The notes below the pieces were generated by a model. It made no database searches, was not told the DNA's origin, and worked only from the letters and a program-made list of their open reading frames with translations. A stretch of 38,468 bases of DNA from NCBI GenBank assembly GCA_023665555.1, contig JAMPDR010000015.1, forward strand, positions 1-38,468. Direction: 5' to 3'. How positions within the stretch are numbered: the first letter of the stretch is position 1; each line of letters opens with the position of its first letter. The translations under genes and the position numbers were made by a program. Positions 16,290 to 26,701 of this stretch are shown here, one piece after another. This DNA is from Ruminococcus sp. GTDB lineage: Bacteria; Bacillota; Clostridia; Oscillospirales; Acutalibacteraceae.

Positions 16290-16565
16290 AAACATTAGAA
16301 GTCGGCAGTTAAGCCGCTTTATATTAAAAGTGTTGATGGGAAAAAAGTTTCATCATGTTTTTTCAGAGAGTTGTCGGCAGGTGTAAGACAGCAGAGCAGG
16401 TGAAATATAACTCGTCCCGGAACTTTCAGACTGAGAAACATTGATTAGGTTTGAACGGGTTCTCCCGTTATAGAGATTCACATTGATAGATGTGAATGAG
16501 TGGGTGTTATCACCAAAAAAGAGTGGTACCGCGGAGAATTACAGATATCTTCGTCTCTTTTACAC
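16290..16565 (+). promoter_or_regulatory. T-box leader, tRNA-Leu specific (CUC specifier)
   Basis: The T-box signature GAGTGGTACCGCGG is at 16521-16534. Its TGGT would pair with an ACCA tRNA end, agreeing with the A73 discriminator of tRNA-Leu. Upstream, Stem I shows AGAGAGTTG (about 16365) and GGTGTAAG, and the specifier region reads GAAATATAACTCGTCCCGG, with CTC at 16411-16413 as a Leu codon followed by a purine. The 3' part holds the competing terminator (AAAAGAG with CTCTTTT, CGGAGA with TCTTCG). Uncharged tRNA-Leu should stabilise the antiterminator and switch on leuA-ilvBN. The leader fills most of the 449-base gap before leuA. Confidence 0.93.
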
Positions 16566-16652
16566 AAAAAGCATTAAACTGCATTTTTGGGTAATGGAGA
16601 TTTTTTTATTACCTGTTCGGATTTATCCGTGAATGCAATGAAAGGAGTCTTT

Positions 16653-18311
16653 ATGAAAGGTTACGAAAAATACACAAGACAGTTCTTTGAGGCAAAACCT
16701 GTTGAAATGAACTGGAGGCATAAGACATATATTGACAAAGCTCCGATTTGGTGCAGTGTGGATCTGCGCGACGGCAATCAGGCTCTTATCATTCCAATGA
16801 GTCTTGAAGAAAAACTTGAGTTTTTCAAGTTCCTTGTTAAAGTCGGATTTAAGGAAATCGAAGTTGGTTTTCCCGCAGCGTCAGAAACGGAATATGAGTT
16901 TTGCAGAGCTTTGATTGAGCAAAATCTTATTCCTGATGATGTCACAATTCAGGTCCTCACACAGTCAAGAGAGCACATCATCGCAAAAACATTTGAGGCT
17001 CTTAAAGGCTGCAAGAATGCAATCGTTCACCTTTATAATTCAACATCGGTCGCTCAAAGAGAACAGGTGTTCAGAAAAGATAAACAGCAGATTATTGATA
17101 TCGCAACTTTCGGTGCAAAGCTTTGCAAGGAATACCGCGAAAAGACACCCGGCAATTTCAGATTTGAATATTCCCCCGAAAGTTTCACGGGTACTGAACC
17201 GGAATACGCTGTTGAAATCTGCAATAAGGTTATTGATATATGGCAGCCTACAGCTGATGATAAAGTTATTATCAACCTGCCTGTAACGGTTTCTCATTCA
17301 ATGCCGCATGTATATGCGAACCAGGTTGAGTATATGTGCAATAACCTCAACAACAGAGAAAATCTTATCATTTCACTTCATCCGCATAATGACAGAGGAT
17401 GTGCTGTTGCAGACAGTGAGATGGGATTGCTCGCAGGCGGTGACAGAATCGAGGGTACACTGTTCGGCAACGGTGAGCGTACAGGTAACGTTGACATCAT
17501 CACTCTTGCGCTTAATATGTATTCACAGGGTGTTGACCCCGAACTTGATTTTTCAAATATGCCCGAAATCACAGAAGTATATGAACGAGTGACAAGAATG
17601 CATGTGTATGAGCGCCAGCCATACAGCGGTAAACTTGTGTTTGCTGCATTCAGCGGTTCACATCAGGATGCGATTGCAAAGGGAATGAAGTGGCGCAAGG
17701 AAAAGAATACAGAGCATTGGAATGTTCCGTATCTTCCTATTGATCCCACAGACCTCGGCAGAGTTTATGAAGCTGATGTTATCAGAATTAACTCTCAGTC
17801 AGGCAAGGGCGGTATAGGCTATCTTCTTGAAACACAGTTCTCAATGGTACTTCCTCAGAAGATGAGAGAGGATTTCGGCTATCACGTCAAGAGTATTTCA
17901 GACCGCGCTCACAAGGAATTACTTCCGAATGAGGTCTATGATATTCTAATGCGAGATTATGTGAACGTTGACGGAAAGCTGAAAGTTACTGAAGCACATT
18001 ATGTTCAGCAGGACGGAATCGAAGCATCGGTAACAGGCGAATATGACGGCAAGCCGTTTACTGCAAAGGCAAGCGGCAACGGCAGACTTGACGCTGTTTC
18101 AAACGCAATCAAGTCGGTTATCGGCGATATTTATGTGTTTGAGGACTACACTCAGCACGCACTTGAGGTCAGTTCAAAATCACAGGCAGCATCTTATGTT
18201 GTGATAAAGGGCAGTGACGGCAAGAATACTTGGGGTGTCGGCATTGACAGTGATATCATCGTTTCGTCTGTGAAAGCACTTGTCAGCGCAGTTAACCGCA
18301 TGACCGAATAA
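16653..18311 (+). CDS. leuA: 2-isopropylmalate synthase
   Basis: This enzyme condenses 2-ketoisovalerate with acetyl-CoA, the first committed step to leucine. The 552-residue chain belongs to the long fungal-like LeuA group: a TIM barrel with DLRDGNQ at 37-43 (R39 and D40 catalytic/metal) and HPHNDRG at 243-249 (metal-binding His pair), and a C-terminal regulatory domain for leucine feedback. The start at 16653 is preceded by AAAGGAG. An in-frame ATG 22 codons upstream would begin in the T-box tail with no ribosome binding site. It is the first gene after the T-box, followed by ilvB after 36 bases. Confidence 0.95.
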   Translation: MKGYEKYTRQFFEAKPVEMNWRHKTYIDKAPIWCSVDLRDGNQALIIPMSLEEKLEFFKFLVKVGFKEIEVGFPAASETEYEFCRALIEQNLIPDDVTIQVLTQSREHIIAKTFEALKGCKNAIVHLYNSTSVAQREQVFRKDKQQIIDIATFGAKLCKEYREKTPGNFRFEYSPESFTGTEPEYAVEICNKVIDIWQPTADDKVIINLPVTVSHSMPHVYANQVEYMCNNLNNRENLIISLHPHNDRGCAVADSEMGLLAGGDRIEGTLFGNGERTGNVDIITLALNMYSQGVDPELDFSNMPEITEVYERVTRMHVYERQPYSGKLVFAAFSGSHQDAIAKGMKWRKEKNTEHWNVPYLPIDPTDLGRVYEADVIRINSQSGKGGIGYLLETQFSMVLPQKMREDFGYHVKSISDRAHKELLPNEVYDILMRDYVNVDGKLKVTEAHYVQQDGIEASVTGEYDGKPFTAKASGNGRLDAVSNAIKSVIGDIYVFEDYTQHALEVSSKSQAASYVVIKGSDGKNTWGVGIDSDIIVSSVKALVSAVNRMTE

Positions 18312-18347
18312 TTAATAAAAAAATCTATGGAAAAAGGATAAGTAAAA

Positions 18348-20045
18348 ATGTTGTTATCAGGAGCAGAAATTATTATTGAAACACTCATCGAACAGGGTGT
18401 AACAGATGTTTTCGGTTATCCGGGCGGCTCTGTTCTCAATATTTACGATGAGCTTTATAAAAATTCAGACAGAATTCATCACACTTTGACCGCACACGAG
18501 CAGGGTGCATCTCACGCTGCCGACGGTTATTTCAGAGCAACGGGCAAAACAGGTGTTTGCATTGCAACATCAGGCCCCGGCGCAACAAACCTTGTTACAG
18601 GTATTGCAACTGCAATGCTTGACTCTGTTGCAATGGTTGCAATCACAGGCAACGTTTCATGTGACCTTATCGGTAAAGATAGTTTCCAGGAAATTGATAT
18701 TGTCGGTGTTACTCAGCCTGTTACAAAGCATAACTATTTTGTTCGCAGGGTTGAGGATCTCGCTGATACAATCAGAGAGGCATTCAGAATTGCAAGAAGC
18801 GGCAGACCCGGTCCTGTTCTCATTGACGTGCCGAAAGACGTTCAGATCAACAAGTGTGAATATGAACACAAAAAGCCTGAACCTCTTTTTGAAGCTGACA
18901 AAGCTAAAGATGAAGATATTCAGAAAGCAATTGAAATCATAAATAACGCAAAGCGCCCGTACATTTATGTCGGCGGCGGTGTTATCGGCACGGGCATTTA
19001 TGATGAAGTTGTGAAACTTGCAGATAAAATTGACGCGGTTATTGGCTGCACTCTTATGGGTATTTCTGCAATCCCGACTTCATGCGATCGTTTCCTTGGT
19101 ATGCAGGGTATGCACGGTCATTTCGCTTCTTCGGTTGCTCAAAACAATGCAGATATGATTCTTGCAATCGGTGTAAGATTCAGCGACAGAGCAACAGGAA
19201 ACAAGAGTAAATACTGCAAGGGTGCAAAAATCGTTCAGATCGATATCGACTTCTCAGAAATCAACAAAAATATTATGGTTGATGTTGGCATTGTCGGTGA
19301 TGTTGCAGATGCATTCGGTAAGATTGCCGCAGGTGTTGCGGAGCATAAGAACCCCGAATGGATGGCAGCAGTTGCAGGATATAAGGCAACAGAGGCTGCA
19401 ATTGCAGAAAAGGCAAAGACAAGCCTTGCCGCGGCAGGCAAAGCTAATTTGCTCACTCCGCAAAGAGCATTTGAAATTATCAACAGTATTATTGATGATG
19501 ATACCGTTATTGCAACCGATGTTGGTCAGCATCAGATGTGGACTGCACAGTATTGCAACTTCGGAAAGGTAAGAAAGTTCGTTTCAAGCGGCGGACTCGG
19601 CACAATGGGATTCGGTATGGGCTCGGCTCTCGGCGCTGCAACAGGCTCTAAGGATAGAACCGTTCTTATCACAGGTGACGGCAGTTTCGGCATGAATCTC
19701 AACGAACTTGCAACTGCTGTTTCATATAATATCCCGATAACAATCGTTATCATGAATAACGGTGTTCTCGGTATGGTAAGACAGTGGCAGACATTGTTCT
19801 ATCAGAAACATTATTCAAATACAACCCTTAACAGAAAAACTGATTTCATCAAACTTGCTGATGCTTTCGGTCTTAAGGGAATTCGAGCAACAACTCCCGA
19901 AGAGTTTGAACAGGCATTTAAAGAAGGCTTTGAAACAGACGCACCTGTTCTTATTGATTGCTTAATTGACCAGGATGAATTCGTTCTTCCGATGCTCCCG
20001 CCGGGAGGCAGCATGGATCAGATAATCACTGAAAAAGGAGAGTAA
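18348..20045 (+). CDS. ilvB: Acetolactate synthase large (catalytic) subunit
   Basis: This thiamine diphosphate enzyme makes 2-acetolactate from two pyruvates, or 2-aceto-2-hydroxybutyrate with 2-ketobutyrate. The 565-residue length is standard. The cofactor-activating glutamate is E51 in AHEQGASHAADG, and the ThDP/Mg motif starts with GDG at 443-445 and ends in MNN about 27 residues later. The FAD-domain order is normal for AHAS. AAAGGA precedes the ATG. It ends 3 bases before ilvN, so the subunits are made together. Confidence 0.96.
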   Translation: MLLSGAEIIIETLIEQGVTDVFGYPGGSVLNIYDELYKNSDRIHHTLTAHEQGASHAADGYFRATGKTGVCIATSGPGATNLVTGIATAMLDSVAMVAITGNVSCDLIGKDSFQEIDIVGVTQPVTKHNYFVRRVEDLADTIREAFRIARSGRPGPVLIDVPKDVQINKCEYEHKKPEPLFEADKAKDEDIQKAIEIINNAKRPYIYVGGGVIGTGIYDEVVKLADKIDAVIGCTLMGISAIPTSCDRFLGMQGMHGHFASSVAQNNADMILAIGVRFSDRATGNKSKYCKGAKIVQIDIDFSEINKNIMVDVGIVGDVADAFGKIAAGVAEHKNPEWMAAVAGYKATEAAIAEKAKTSLAAAGKANLLTPQRAFEIINSIIDDDTVIATDVGQHQMWTAQYCNFGKVRKFVSSGGLGTMGFGMGSALGAATGSKDRTVLITGDGSFGMNLNELATAVSYNIPITIVIMNNGVLGMVRQWQTLFYQKHYSNTTLNRKTDFIKLADAFGLKGIRATTPEEFEQAFKEGFETDAPVLIDCLIDQDEFVLPMLPPGGSMDQIITEKGE

Positions 20046-20048
20046 GCT

Positions 20049-20543
20049 ATGAATAAGTTTGTTATTGCAGTTTATGTTGACAACAAGTTTGGTGTCCTCA
20101 CACGTGTTACAAGCATGTTCTCTCGTCGAGGCTTTAACATAGATACTCTTACTGTCGGTGAAACAGAATCTTCGGATTATTCAAGAATCACAATCAGCAT
20201 GAGCGGCGACGGCTATGTGAGAAATCAGATGCTCAATCAGCTGAGAAAGTTGCATAATGTTAAAAAAGTTGAAATTCTTGACGAAGATTCCTTGACAAGA
20301 GAGCTTCTTCTTATTAAGATTAAGAATGACCCGAAAAATCGTCAGGAAGTTCTTTCGGCAGTTGATATTTTCAATTCAAAGATTGTTGACTATTCAACAA
20401 ATGCACTTTGTGTTGAACTGACAGGAGAACCAACAAAAATCAATGCTTTTATTGATATTTTGAAACCTTATGGTATAATTGAAATGTGCCGCACGGGTAT
20501 CATTGCTCTCGACAGGGGAGAAACAACAATTCTTGAAAAATGA
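20049..20543 (+). CDS. ilvN: Acetolactate synthase small (regulatory) subunit
   Basis: This 164-residue subunit has an N-terminal ACT domain (KFVIAVYVDNKFGVLTRVTSMFSRRGFNIDTLTVG) that binds valine for feedback inhibition, and a C-terminal ALS-associated domain. It activates and regulates IlvB. AAAAGGAG overlaps the end of ilvB, so the genes are coupled. Only a weak imperfect hairpin (GAACCACCA with TGGTGATTC, about 20543-20582) follows, so some transcription probably continues to ilvC. Confidence 0.95.
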   Translation: MNKFVIAVYVDNKFGVLTRVTSMFSRRGFNIDTLTVGETESSDYSRITISMSGDGYVRNQMLNQLRKLHNVKKVEILDEDSLTRELLLIKIKNDPKNRQEVLSAVDIFNSKIVDYSTNALCVELTGEPTKINAFIDILKPYGIIEMCRTGIIALDRGETTILEK

Positions 20544-20582
20544 ACCACCACTAATAATCTCAAACTGATTGAATGGTGATTC

Positions 20583-20776
20583 TTAAGTAAACGCTGAATA
20601 AATCGCGGCACGCTGCTCGTTTGCATAAAGTTCCGTCATATCGCACAGAATTTCCTTGAAATACGAAAGTATGACTGCGTCAATTCTATGCAATCTGACG
20701 AAATTTCTGACGGCACGATCAACGCACCGGATTTAATCATCGTTTACTTTAAGGGAACAGCTGACTTATTCAGCGA
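20583..20776 (+). repeat. Nested inverted-repeat (MITE-like) element between ilvN and ilvC
   Basis: Outer arms CGCTGAATAA (20593-20602) and TTATTCAGCG (20767-20776) are perfect inverted repeats. CTTAAGTAAACG (20583-20594) matches CGTTTACTTTAAG (20742-20754) with one extra base. Between them, TTCCGTCA...GCACAGAATT and AATTCTATGCAATCTGACGAAA pair over more than 20 bases, so the whole segment folds as one long imperfect hairpin. It has no coding capacity and looks like a small non-autonomous mobile element, or a derived regulatory leader, inserted in the operon. Confidence 0.6.
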
Positions 20777-20784
20777 ATTCCCAT
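20755..20784 (+). promoter_or_regulatory. Hairpin and possible promoter just upstream of ilvC
   Basis: GGGAA pairs with TTCCC and, inside it, GCTGA with TCAGC around CTTAT. The inner stem uses the same bases that would pair with CGCTGAATAA 170 bases upstream, so the two folds exclude each other. CTGACT (20762-20767) and TATTAA (20785-20790), 17 bases apart, could be a weak promoter. Confidence 0.35.
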
Positions 20785-20789
20785 ATTAA

Positions 20790-21839
<1,050 letters not shown>

Positions 21840-21875
21840 TTTGCAGTTTGGTAATAATTAAATTTTCAAAAGACT

Positions 21876-21920
21876 GCGCCGGTCGGATTCGGTATCTGCC
21901 GATTCAGATCGGCGCTTTTT
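21876..21920 (+). terminator. Intrinsic terminator after ilvC
   Basis: GCGCCGGTC (21876-21884) pairs with GATCGGCGC (21907-21915), one G-T wobble, with a further inner stem, then TTTTT at 21916-21920. It follows the ilvC stop by 37 bases. A second hairpin (GTATGCG with CGCATAC, 21938-21974) lies between it and ilvD. Confidence 0.8.
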
Positions 21921-21998
21921 CAGAATAATTTATGCGGGTATGCGTTTTAGCTTAGCAGAAATTCAGACGCATACGTCCGCAAGGAAAGGTGACAGACA

Positions 21999-23663
21999 AT
22001 GATTAAAGATACAATTGTTGACGGATTCAATAACGCACCGCACCGTTCGCTTTATCATGCACTCGGACTTACAGCTGAGGAAACAAGCCGTCCGCTTATC
22101 GGTATTGTTTCATCATACAACGAAATCGTGCCGGGTCACATGAATCTTGACAAAATTACACAGGCTGTTAAGATGGGTGTTGCAATGGCAGGCGGTACAC
22201 CGATTATGTTCCCTGCAATTGCTGTTTGCGACGGTATTGCAATGGGACACAAGGGAATGAAATATTCACTTGTTACACGTGACCTTATTGCAGATTCAAC
22301 CGAGGCTATGGTTCTTGCTCACGGCTTTGACGGCCTTGTTATGATTCCCAACTGCGACAAGAACGTTCCGGGACTTCTTATGGCTGCTGCAAGACTTAAC
22401 ATCCCGACTATTTTCGTCAGCGGCGGTCCGATGATGGCAGGACATGTGGGCGGCAAAAAGACCAGCCTTTCAAGTATGTTTGAGGCTGTCGGTGCTTATG
22501 CATCCGGTAAGATGGACGACGCAAAACTGCTTGAATTTGAGCAGAAAGCATGCCCAACCTGCGGCTCATGTTCAGGTATGTACACTGCAAACTCAATGAA
22601 CTGCTTAACGGAAGTTCTAGGCATGGGTCTTGGCGGAAACGGCACGATTCCTGCTGTTTACTCAAGCAGAATTGAACTTGCAAAGCATGCAGGTATGCAG
22701 ATTATGGAACTTGTTAAGAACGATATTAAACCGCTTGATATTTTGAATGAGAAATCAATCAGAAACGCAATCACAGCAGATATGGCTCTTGGCTGCTCAA
22801 CAAACAGCATGTTGCATCTTCCTGCAATTGCAAACGAATGCGGTGTTGACTTCAACCTTGATATTGTAAACGAAATCAGTGAAAAAACTCCGAATCTTTG
22901 CCATCTTGCTCCGGCTGGTCCCACATATATGGAGGATCTCAATGAGGCAGGCGGTGTTTACGCTGTTCTTAAAGAACTTGATAAGCTTGGTCTTATCAAT
23001 ACTGATGTTATGACCTGCACAGGTAAGACACTCGGTGAAAATATTGCAGGTGCGCAGAATTTCAACGAAGAAGTTATTCGCACAAAGGAAACAGCTTTCA
23101 GCCAAACGGGCGGAATCGCAGTTCTTCGCGGCAACATTGCAAAGGACGGCTGTGTTGTTAAGCGCAGTGCAGTTGCTCCCGAAATGCTTGTTCATGAAGG
23201 CCCGGCAAGAGTGTTCAACAGCGAAGAAGAGGCAATCAAGGTTATTTATGACGGCGGAATCAAAGCAGGTGACGTTGTTGTTATCAGATATGAAGGACCG
23301 GCAGGCGGTCCGGGTATGAGAGAAATGCTTTCACCGACTTCTGCAATCGCAGGTGCAGGCCTTGACAAAGAGGTTGCGCTTATCACAGACGGCCGTTTCT
23401 CAGGTGCAACAAGAGGTGCGGCAATCGGTCACGTTTCACCTGAAGCTGCAAACGGAGGCTTGATTGCATATGTCAAAGACGGCGACATCATTTCAATCAA
23501 CATCCCCGAATATAAGATTGAACTCAAAATTTCCGATGAAGAAATTGAAAAGCGCAAAAAGGAAATGCCGATTCTTGAAAAGACCGATATAACCGGTTAT
23601 CTTAAGAGATATTCCAAGATGGTTTCATCAGCGGATAAGGGTGCAATTATTAATAAAAAATAA
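21999..23663 (+). CDS. ilvD: Dihydroxy-acid dehydratase
   Basis: This enzyme dehydrates 2,3-dihydroxy acids to 2-keto acids, the step after IlvC in valine and isoleucine synthesis. The 554-residue length is standard. Iron-sulphur ligands are C119 in NCDK and C185/C188/C191 in [30 protein letters not shown] precedes the ATG. A terminator and a hairpin separate it from ilvC, and I found no good promoter in between. It may rely on read-through or on a promoter I did not recognise. Confidence 0.96.
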   Translation: MIKDTIVDGFNNAPHRSLYHALGLTAEETSRPLIGIVSSYNEIVPGHMNLDKITQAVKMGVAMAGGTPIMFPAIAVCDGIAMGHKGMKYSLVTRDLIADSTEAMVLAHGFDGLVMIPNCDKNVPGLLMAAARLNIPTIFVSGGPMMAGHVGGKKTSLSSMFEAVGAYASGKMDDAKLLEFEQKACPTCGSCSGMYTANSMNCLTEVLGMGLGGNGTIPAVYSSRIELAKHAGMQIMELVKNDIKPLDILNEKSIRNAITADMALGCSTNSMLHLPAIANECGVDFNLDIVNEISEKTPNLCHLAPAGPTYMEDLNEAGGVYAVLKELDKLGLINTDVMTCTGKTLGENIAGAQNFNEEVIRTKETAFSQTGGIAVLRGNIAKDGCVVKRSAVAPEMLVHEGPARVFNSEEEAIKVIYDGGIKAGDVVVIRYEGPAGGPGMREMLSPTSAIAGAGLDKEVALITDGRFSGATRGAAIGHVSPEAANGGLIAYVKDGDIISINIPEYKIELKISDEEIEKRKKEMPILEKTDITGYLKRYSKMVSSADKGAIINKK

Positions 23664-23682
23664 GAATTGACAGTTGTATTTG

Positions 23683-23755
23683 TACATAAGCCGCCTTCCC
23701 CGCCAACCGCAGTACTATGTATGGCTTTGAAACGAGAAAACGGCTTATGTATAAT
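23683..23755 (+). promoter_or_regulatory. Internal leuCDB promoter inside an inverted repeat
   Basis: TTGAAA (23727-23732) and TATAAT (23750-23755) are exactly 17 bases apart and precede leuC by 38 bases. An 11-bp perfect inverted repeat, TACATAAGCCG (23683-23693) and CGGCTTATGTA (23741-23751), brackets the -35, and its right arm runs into the -10. This could be an operator whose two halves flank the polymerase site, or an RNA hairpin in read-through transcript from ilvD. Confidence 0.6.
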
Positions 23756-23792
23756 ACTCAAATAATCAAACACGAAACGGAGTGAATAAGCA

Positions 23793-25061
23793 ATGGCAAT
23801 GACAATGACACAAAAAATTCTTGCTGCGCATGCAGGTCTTGATAAAGTTGAAGCAGGCCAGCTTGTTCTTGTGAATTTGGACAGAGTTTTGGGTAATGAC
23901 ATTACATCACCTGTAGCTATCAGGGAATTTGAAAAATTTGGTTTTTCCGATGTCTATGATAAAGACAAGGTAACAATGGTAATGGATCACTTTGCTCCGA
24001 ACAAGGACATTAAAGCAGCAGTTCAATGCAAAATGTGCAGAGATTTCTGCAATGATAAAGAGATTACACATTTTTACGATGTTGGCAGAATGGGTATCGA
24101 GCATGCTCTTCTTCCGGAAAAAGGACTTGTTGTTTCCGGTGACGCAGTAATCGGTGCTGACTCTCACACTTGTACATATGGTGCACTCGGTGCATTCTCA
24201 ACAGGTGTAGGCTCAACTGATATGGCATGCGGTATGGCAATTGGTAAGGCATGGTTCAAGGTTCCGTCTGCAATCAAGTTCGTTCTTAAGGGTAAACTCA
24301 ATAAGCACATCTCAGGTAAGGATGTTATTTTGCACATAATCGGCAAAATCGGTGTTGACGGCGCACTTTATAAATCAATGGAATTCACAGGCGAGGGTCT
24401 TGCAAGCCTTTCGATTTATGACAGACTCACCATGGCTAACATGGCGATTGAGGCTGGTGCAAAGAACGGTATCTTTGAAGTTGATGAGCAGACGATTGCA
24501 TATATCAAGGAACATTCAGACCGTGAGCCTGTTATCTATAAAGCTGACGAGGATGCAGTATATGACGAAGTGATTGAAATTGATCTTTCACAAATCAAGT
24601 CAACTGTTGCGTTCCCGCATCTTCCCGAAAACACAAAGACCACCGATGAAATCGGTGAAGTTATAATTGACCAGGTTGTTATCGGTTCATGCACAAACGG
24701 CCACTATAAGGACATCGAAGAAGCCGCAAATATCATCAAGGGCAAAAAGGTTGCAAAAAATGTTCGCGCAATCATTATCCCTGCAACTCAGGATATTTAC
24801 CTTAAGGCTGTTGAAAACGGACTTGTTAAGATATTCATCGAAGCAGGCTGTATAGTTTCAACTCCGACTTGCGGTCCGTGCCTTGGCGGTTACATGGGTA
24901 TCCTTGCAAAAGGCGAAAGGGCGGTTGCAACGACCAACCGTAACTTTGTTGGCAGAATGGGTGACGTTGAATCAGAAGTATATCTTGCTTCACCGGCAGT
25001 TGCTGCGGCAAGTGCCATTCTCGGCAGAATTGCCGACCCGAAGGAGGTTGAATCAGCATGA
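23793..25061 (+). CDS. leuC: 3-isopropylmalate dehydratase large subunit
   Basis: This subunit, with LeuD, isomerises 2-isopropylmalate to 3-isopropylmalate. The 422-residue length is the shorter LeuC/homoaconitase type common in Clostridia and archaea. The 4Fe-4S ligands are C300 (GSCTNG) and C360/C363 ([10 protein letters not shown]). ACGGAG precedes the ATG. Its last codon overlaps the leuD start (ATGA), which couples the two subunits. Confidence 0.95.
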   Translation: MAMTMTQKILAAHAGLDKVEAGQLVLVNLDRVLGNDITSPVAIREFEKFGFSDVYDKDKVTMVMDHFAPNKDIKAAVQCKMCRDFCNDKEITHFYDVGRMGIEHALLPEKGLVVSGDAVIGADSHTCTYGALGAFSTGVGSTDMACGMAIGKAWFKVPSAIKFVLKGKLNKHISGKDVILHIIGKIGVDGALYKSMEFTGEGLASLSIYDRLTMANMAIEAGAKNGIFEVDEQTIAYIKEHSDREPVIYKADEDAVYDEVIEIDLSQIKSTVAFPHLPENTKTTDEIGEVIIDQVVIGSCTNGHYKDIEEAANIIKGKKVAKNVRAIIIPATQDIYLKAVENGLVKIFIEAGCIVSTPTCGPCLGGYMGILAKGERAVATTNRNFVGRMGDVESEVYLASPAVAAASAILGRIADPKEVESA

Positions 25062-25552
25062 AATTCACAGGTACAGTTTTAAAATACGGTGATAACGTTG
25101 ACACCGACGTAATCATTCCTGCAAGATACCTTAACACAATTGACAAGAAAGAACTTGCTTCTCACTGCATGGAGGATATTGATATTGACTTTACCAAAAA
25201 GGTAAAGAACGGCGACATTATGGTTGCGGGTTTCAACTTTGGTTGCGGTTCGTCAAGAGAGCACGCACCGATTGCAATCAAGGAAAGCGGAATTTCTCTT
25301 GTTATCGCAAAGAGTTTTGCAAGAATTTTCTATAGAAACTCAATCAATATCGGTCTTGCAATTGTTGAATGTCCGGCTGCGGCTGAAGCAATTGCAAACG
25401 GCGACGAGGTTGAAGCAGACCTTGACAACGGTGTTATTCTTGATAAAACAACAGGTGAGAGTTTCAAGACTGAGCCGTTCCCGCAGTTCATTCAGAACAT
25501 CATCACAAACGGCGGACTTGTTGAGTCAATCAAGAAAGGTGTTATTAAGTAA
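25058..25552 (+). CDS. leuD: 3-isopropylmalate dehydratase small subunit
   Basis: This 164-residue swivel-domain subunit carries the substrate-recognition loop of isopropylmalate isomerase. [16 protein letters not shown] near the N-terminus and [15 protein letters not shown] are hallmarks of the short LeuD type that pairs with the 420-residue LeuC. It overlaps leuC by 4 bases and precedes leuB by 20 bases with ACGGAGG between. Confidence 0.95.
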   Translation: MKFTGTVLKYGDNVDTDVIIPARYLNTIDKKELASHCMEDIDIDFTKKVKNGDIMVAGFNFGCGSSREHAPIAIKESGISLVIAKSFARIFYRNSINIGLAIVECPAAAEAIANGDEVEADLDNGVILDKTTGESFKTEPFPQFIQNIITNGGLVESIKKGVIK

Positions 25553-25572
25553 TACGCAACGGAGGAACAACA

Positions 25573-26646
25573 ATGGAATTTAATATCGGATTGCTTAAGG
25601 GCGACGGAATCGGCCCTGAAATTGTTGACAGCGCTGTGAGAGTGCTTGAAATAATCGGCGAAAAATTCGGACATAAGTTTAACTTTAAGTCATTTTTAAT
25701 CGGCGGCTGTGCAATTGATGCAACAGGTAAGCCGCTCCCCGAAGAAACGGTTGAAGGCTGTCTTGCAAGTGACAGTGTGCTTCTCGGTGCAGTAGGCGGC
25801 CCGAAGTGGGATAATCTCGCAGGTGATGTTCGCCCTGAAAAGGCATTGCTCGGCATCCGTGCGGCAATGGAACTTTTCACAAATCTTCGTCCGGCAAAGC
25901 TTTATCCTGCTTTGAAAGAGGCTTGCCCGCTCAGAGCAGACCTTGTGTCAAAGGGCTTTGACATTATGATCGTCAGAGAACTCACGGGCGGAATTTACTT
26001 CGGCGACAGAGGATACCGTGAGGGTAAATACGGCGAAGAAGCATATGACACAGAGTGCTACAGCAGAACCGAAATTGAAAGAATAGCCAAAGTTGCTTTT
26101 GAAACAGCAATGAAGAGAAACAAAAAGGTTATCAGCATCGACAAGGCAAATGTTCTTGAATCATCAAGACTTTGGAGAAAGGTTGTTCATGAAGTTGCTG
26201 TTGATTATCCCGAAGTAACAATTGAAAATATGCTTGTTGACAACGCAGCAATGCAGCTTGTCAGAAATCCTGGTCAGTTTGACGTTGCAGTAACCTCAAA
26301 CATGTTTGGTGATATCCTTTCTGATGAGGCATCTCAGCTTACAGGCTCAATCGGTATGCTCCCGTCAGCATCACTTGGTGCAACAAAGCGCGGACTTTAT
26401 GAGCCGATTCACGGTTCTGCTCCGGACATTGCAGGTCAGAACAAGGCAAACCCAATTGCAACAATCCTTTCAGCCGCAATGATGCTTCGCTATTCATTCG
26501 ACCTGACAGCAGAAGCAGATGCAATTGAAAACGCAGTTGATGCAGTTCTCAACGCAGGTCTTAGAACTGCTGACCTTGTTGGCAACAGCGGTGTTACTCC
26601 GCTTTCAACAACTGAAATGACTGACAAAATCATCGAAAATCTTTAA
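25573..26646 (+). CDS. leuB: 3-isopropylmalate dehydrogenase
   Basis: This NAD-dependent enzyme oxidatively decarboxylates 3-isopropylmalate to 2-ketoisocaproate, the last pathway-specific step. The 357-residue length is standard. GDGIGPE near the N-terminus, the substrate-binding arginines in [17 protein letters not shown], and the family signature [27 protein letters not shown] are all present. The cofactor segment [17 protein letters not shown] indicates NAD. It is the last gene of the leuCDB unit; a perfect hairpin follows. Confidence 0.96.
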   Translation: MEFNIGLLKGDGIGPEIVDSAVRVLEIIGEKFGHKFNFKSFLIGGCAIDATGKPLPEETVEGCLASDSVLLGAVGGPKWDNLAGDVRPEKALLGIRAAMELFTNLRPAKLYPALKEACPLRADLVSKGFDIMIVRELTGGIYFGDRGYREGKYGEEAYDTECYSRTEIERIAKVAFETAMKRNKKVISIDKANVLESSRLWRKVVHEVAVDYPEVTIENMLVDNAAMQLVRNPGQFDVAVTSNMFGDILSDEASQLTGSIGMLPSASLGATKRGLYEPIHGSAPDIAGQNKANPIATILSAAMMLRYSFDLTAEADAIENAVDAVLNAGLRTADLVGNSGVTPLSTTEMTDKIIENL

Positions 26647-26656
26647 TTATTATTTT

Positions 26657-26683
26657 CATCAGTAGGGTAAAATCCTACTGATG
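26657..26683 (+). terminator. Perfect hairpin after leuB
   Basis: CATCAGTAGG (26657-26666) pairs exactly with CCTACTGATG (26674-26683) over a 7-base loop, 11 bases after the leuB stop. No T-tract follows on the + strand, so termination may be partial and the next gene may be transcribed by read-through. Confidence 0.55.
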
Positions 26684-26701
26684 AATTATATAGGTAACAT
26701 T

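Noticed and set aside
16587-16652. 22-codon N-terminal extension of leuA
   Set aside because: It begins in the T-box tail without a ribosome binding site; AAAGGAG precedes the ATG at 16653.
23667-23695. TTGACA at 23667 as the leuC promoter
   Set aside because: No -10 element lies 16-18 bases downstream; TTGAAA-17-TATAAT at 23727-23755 is far better.
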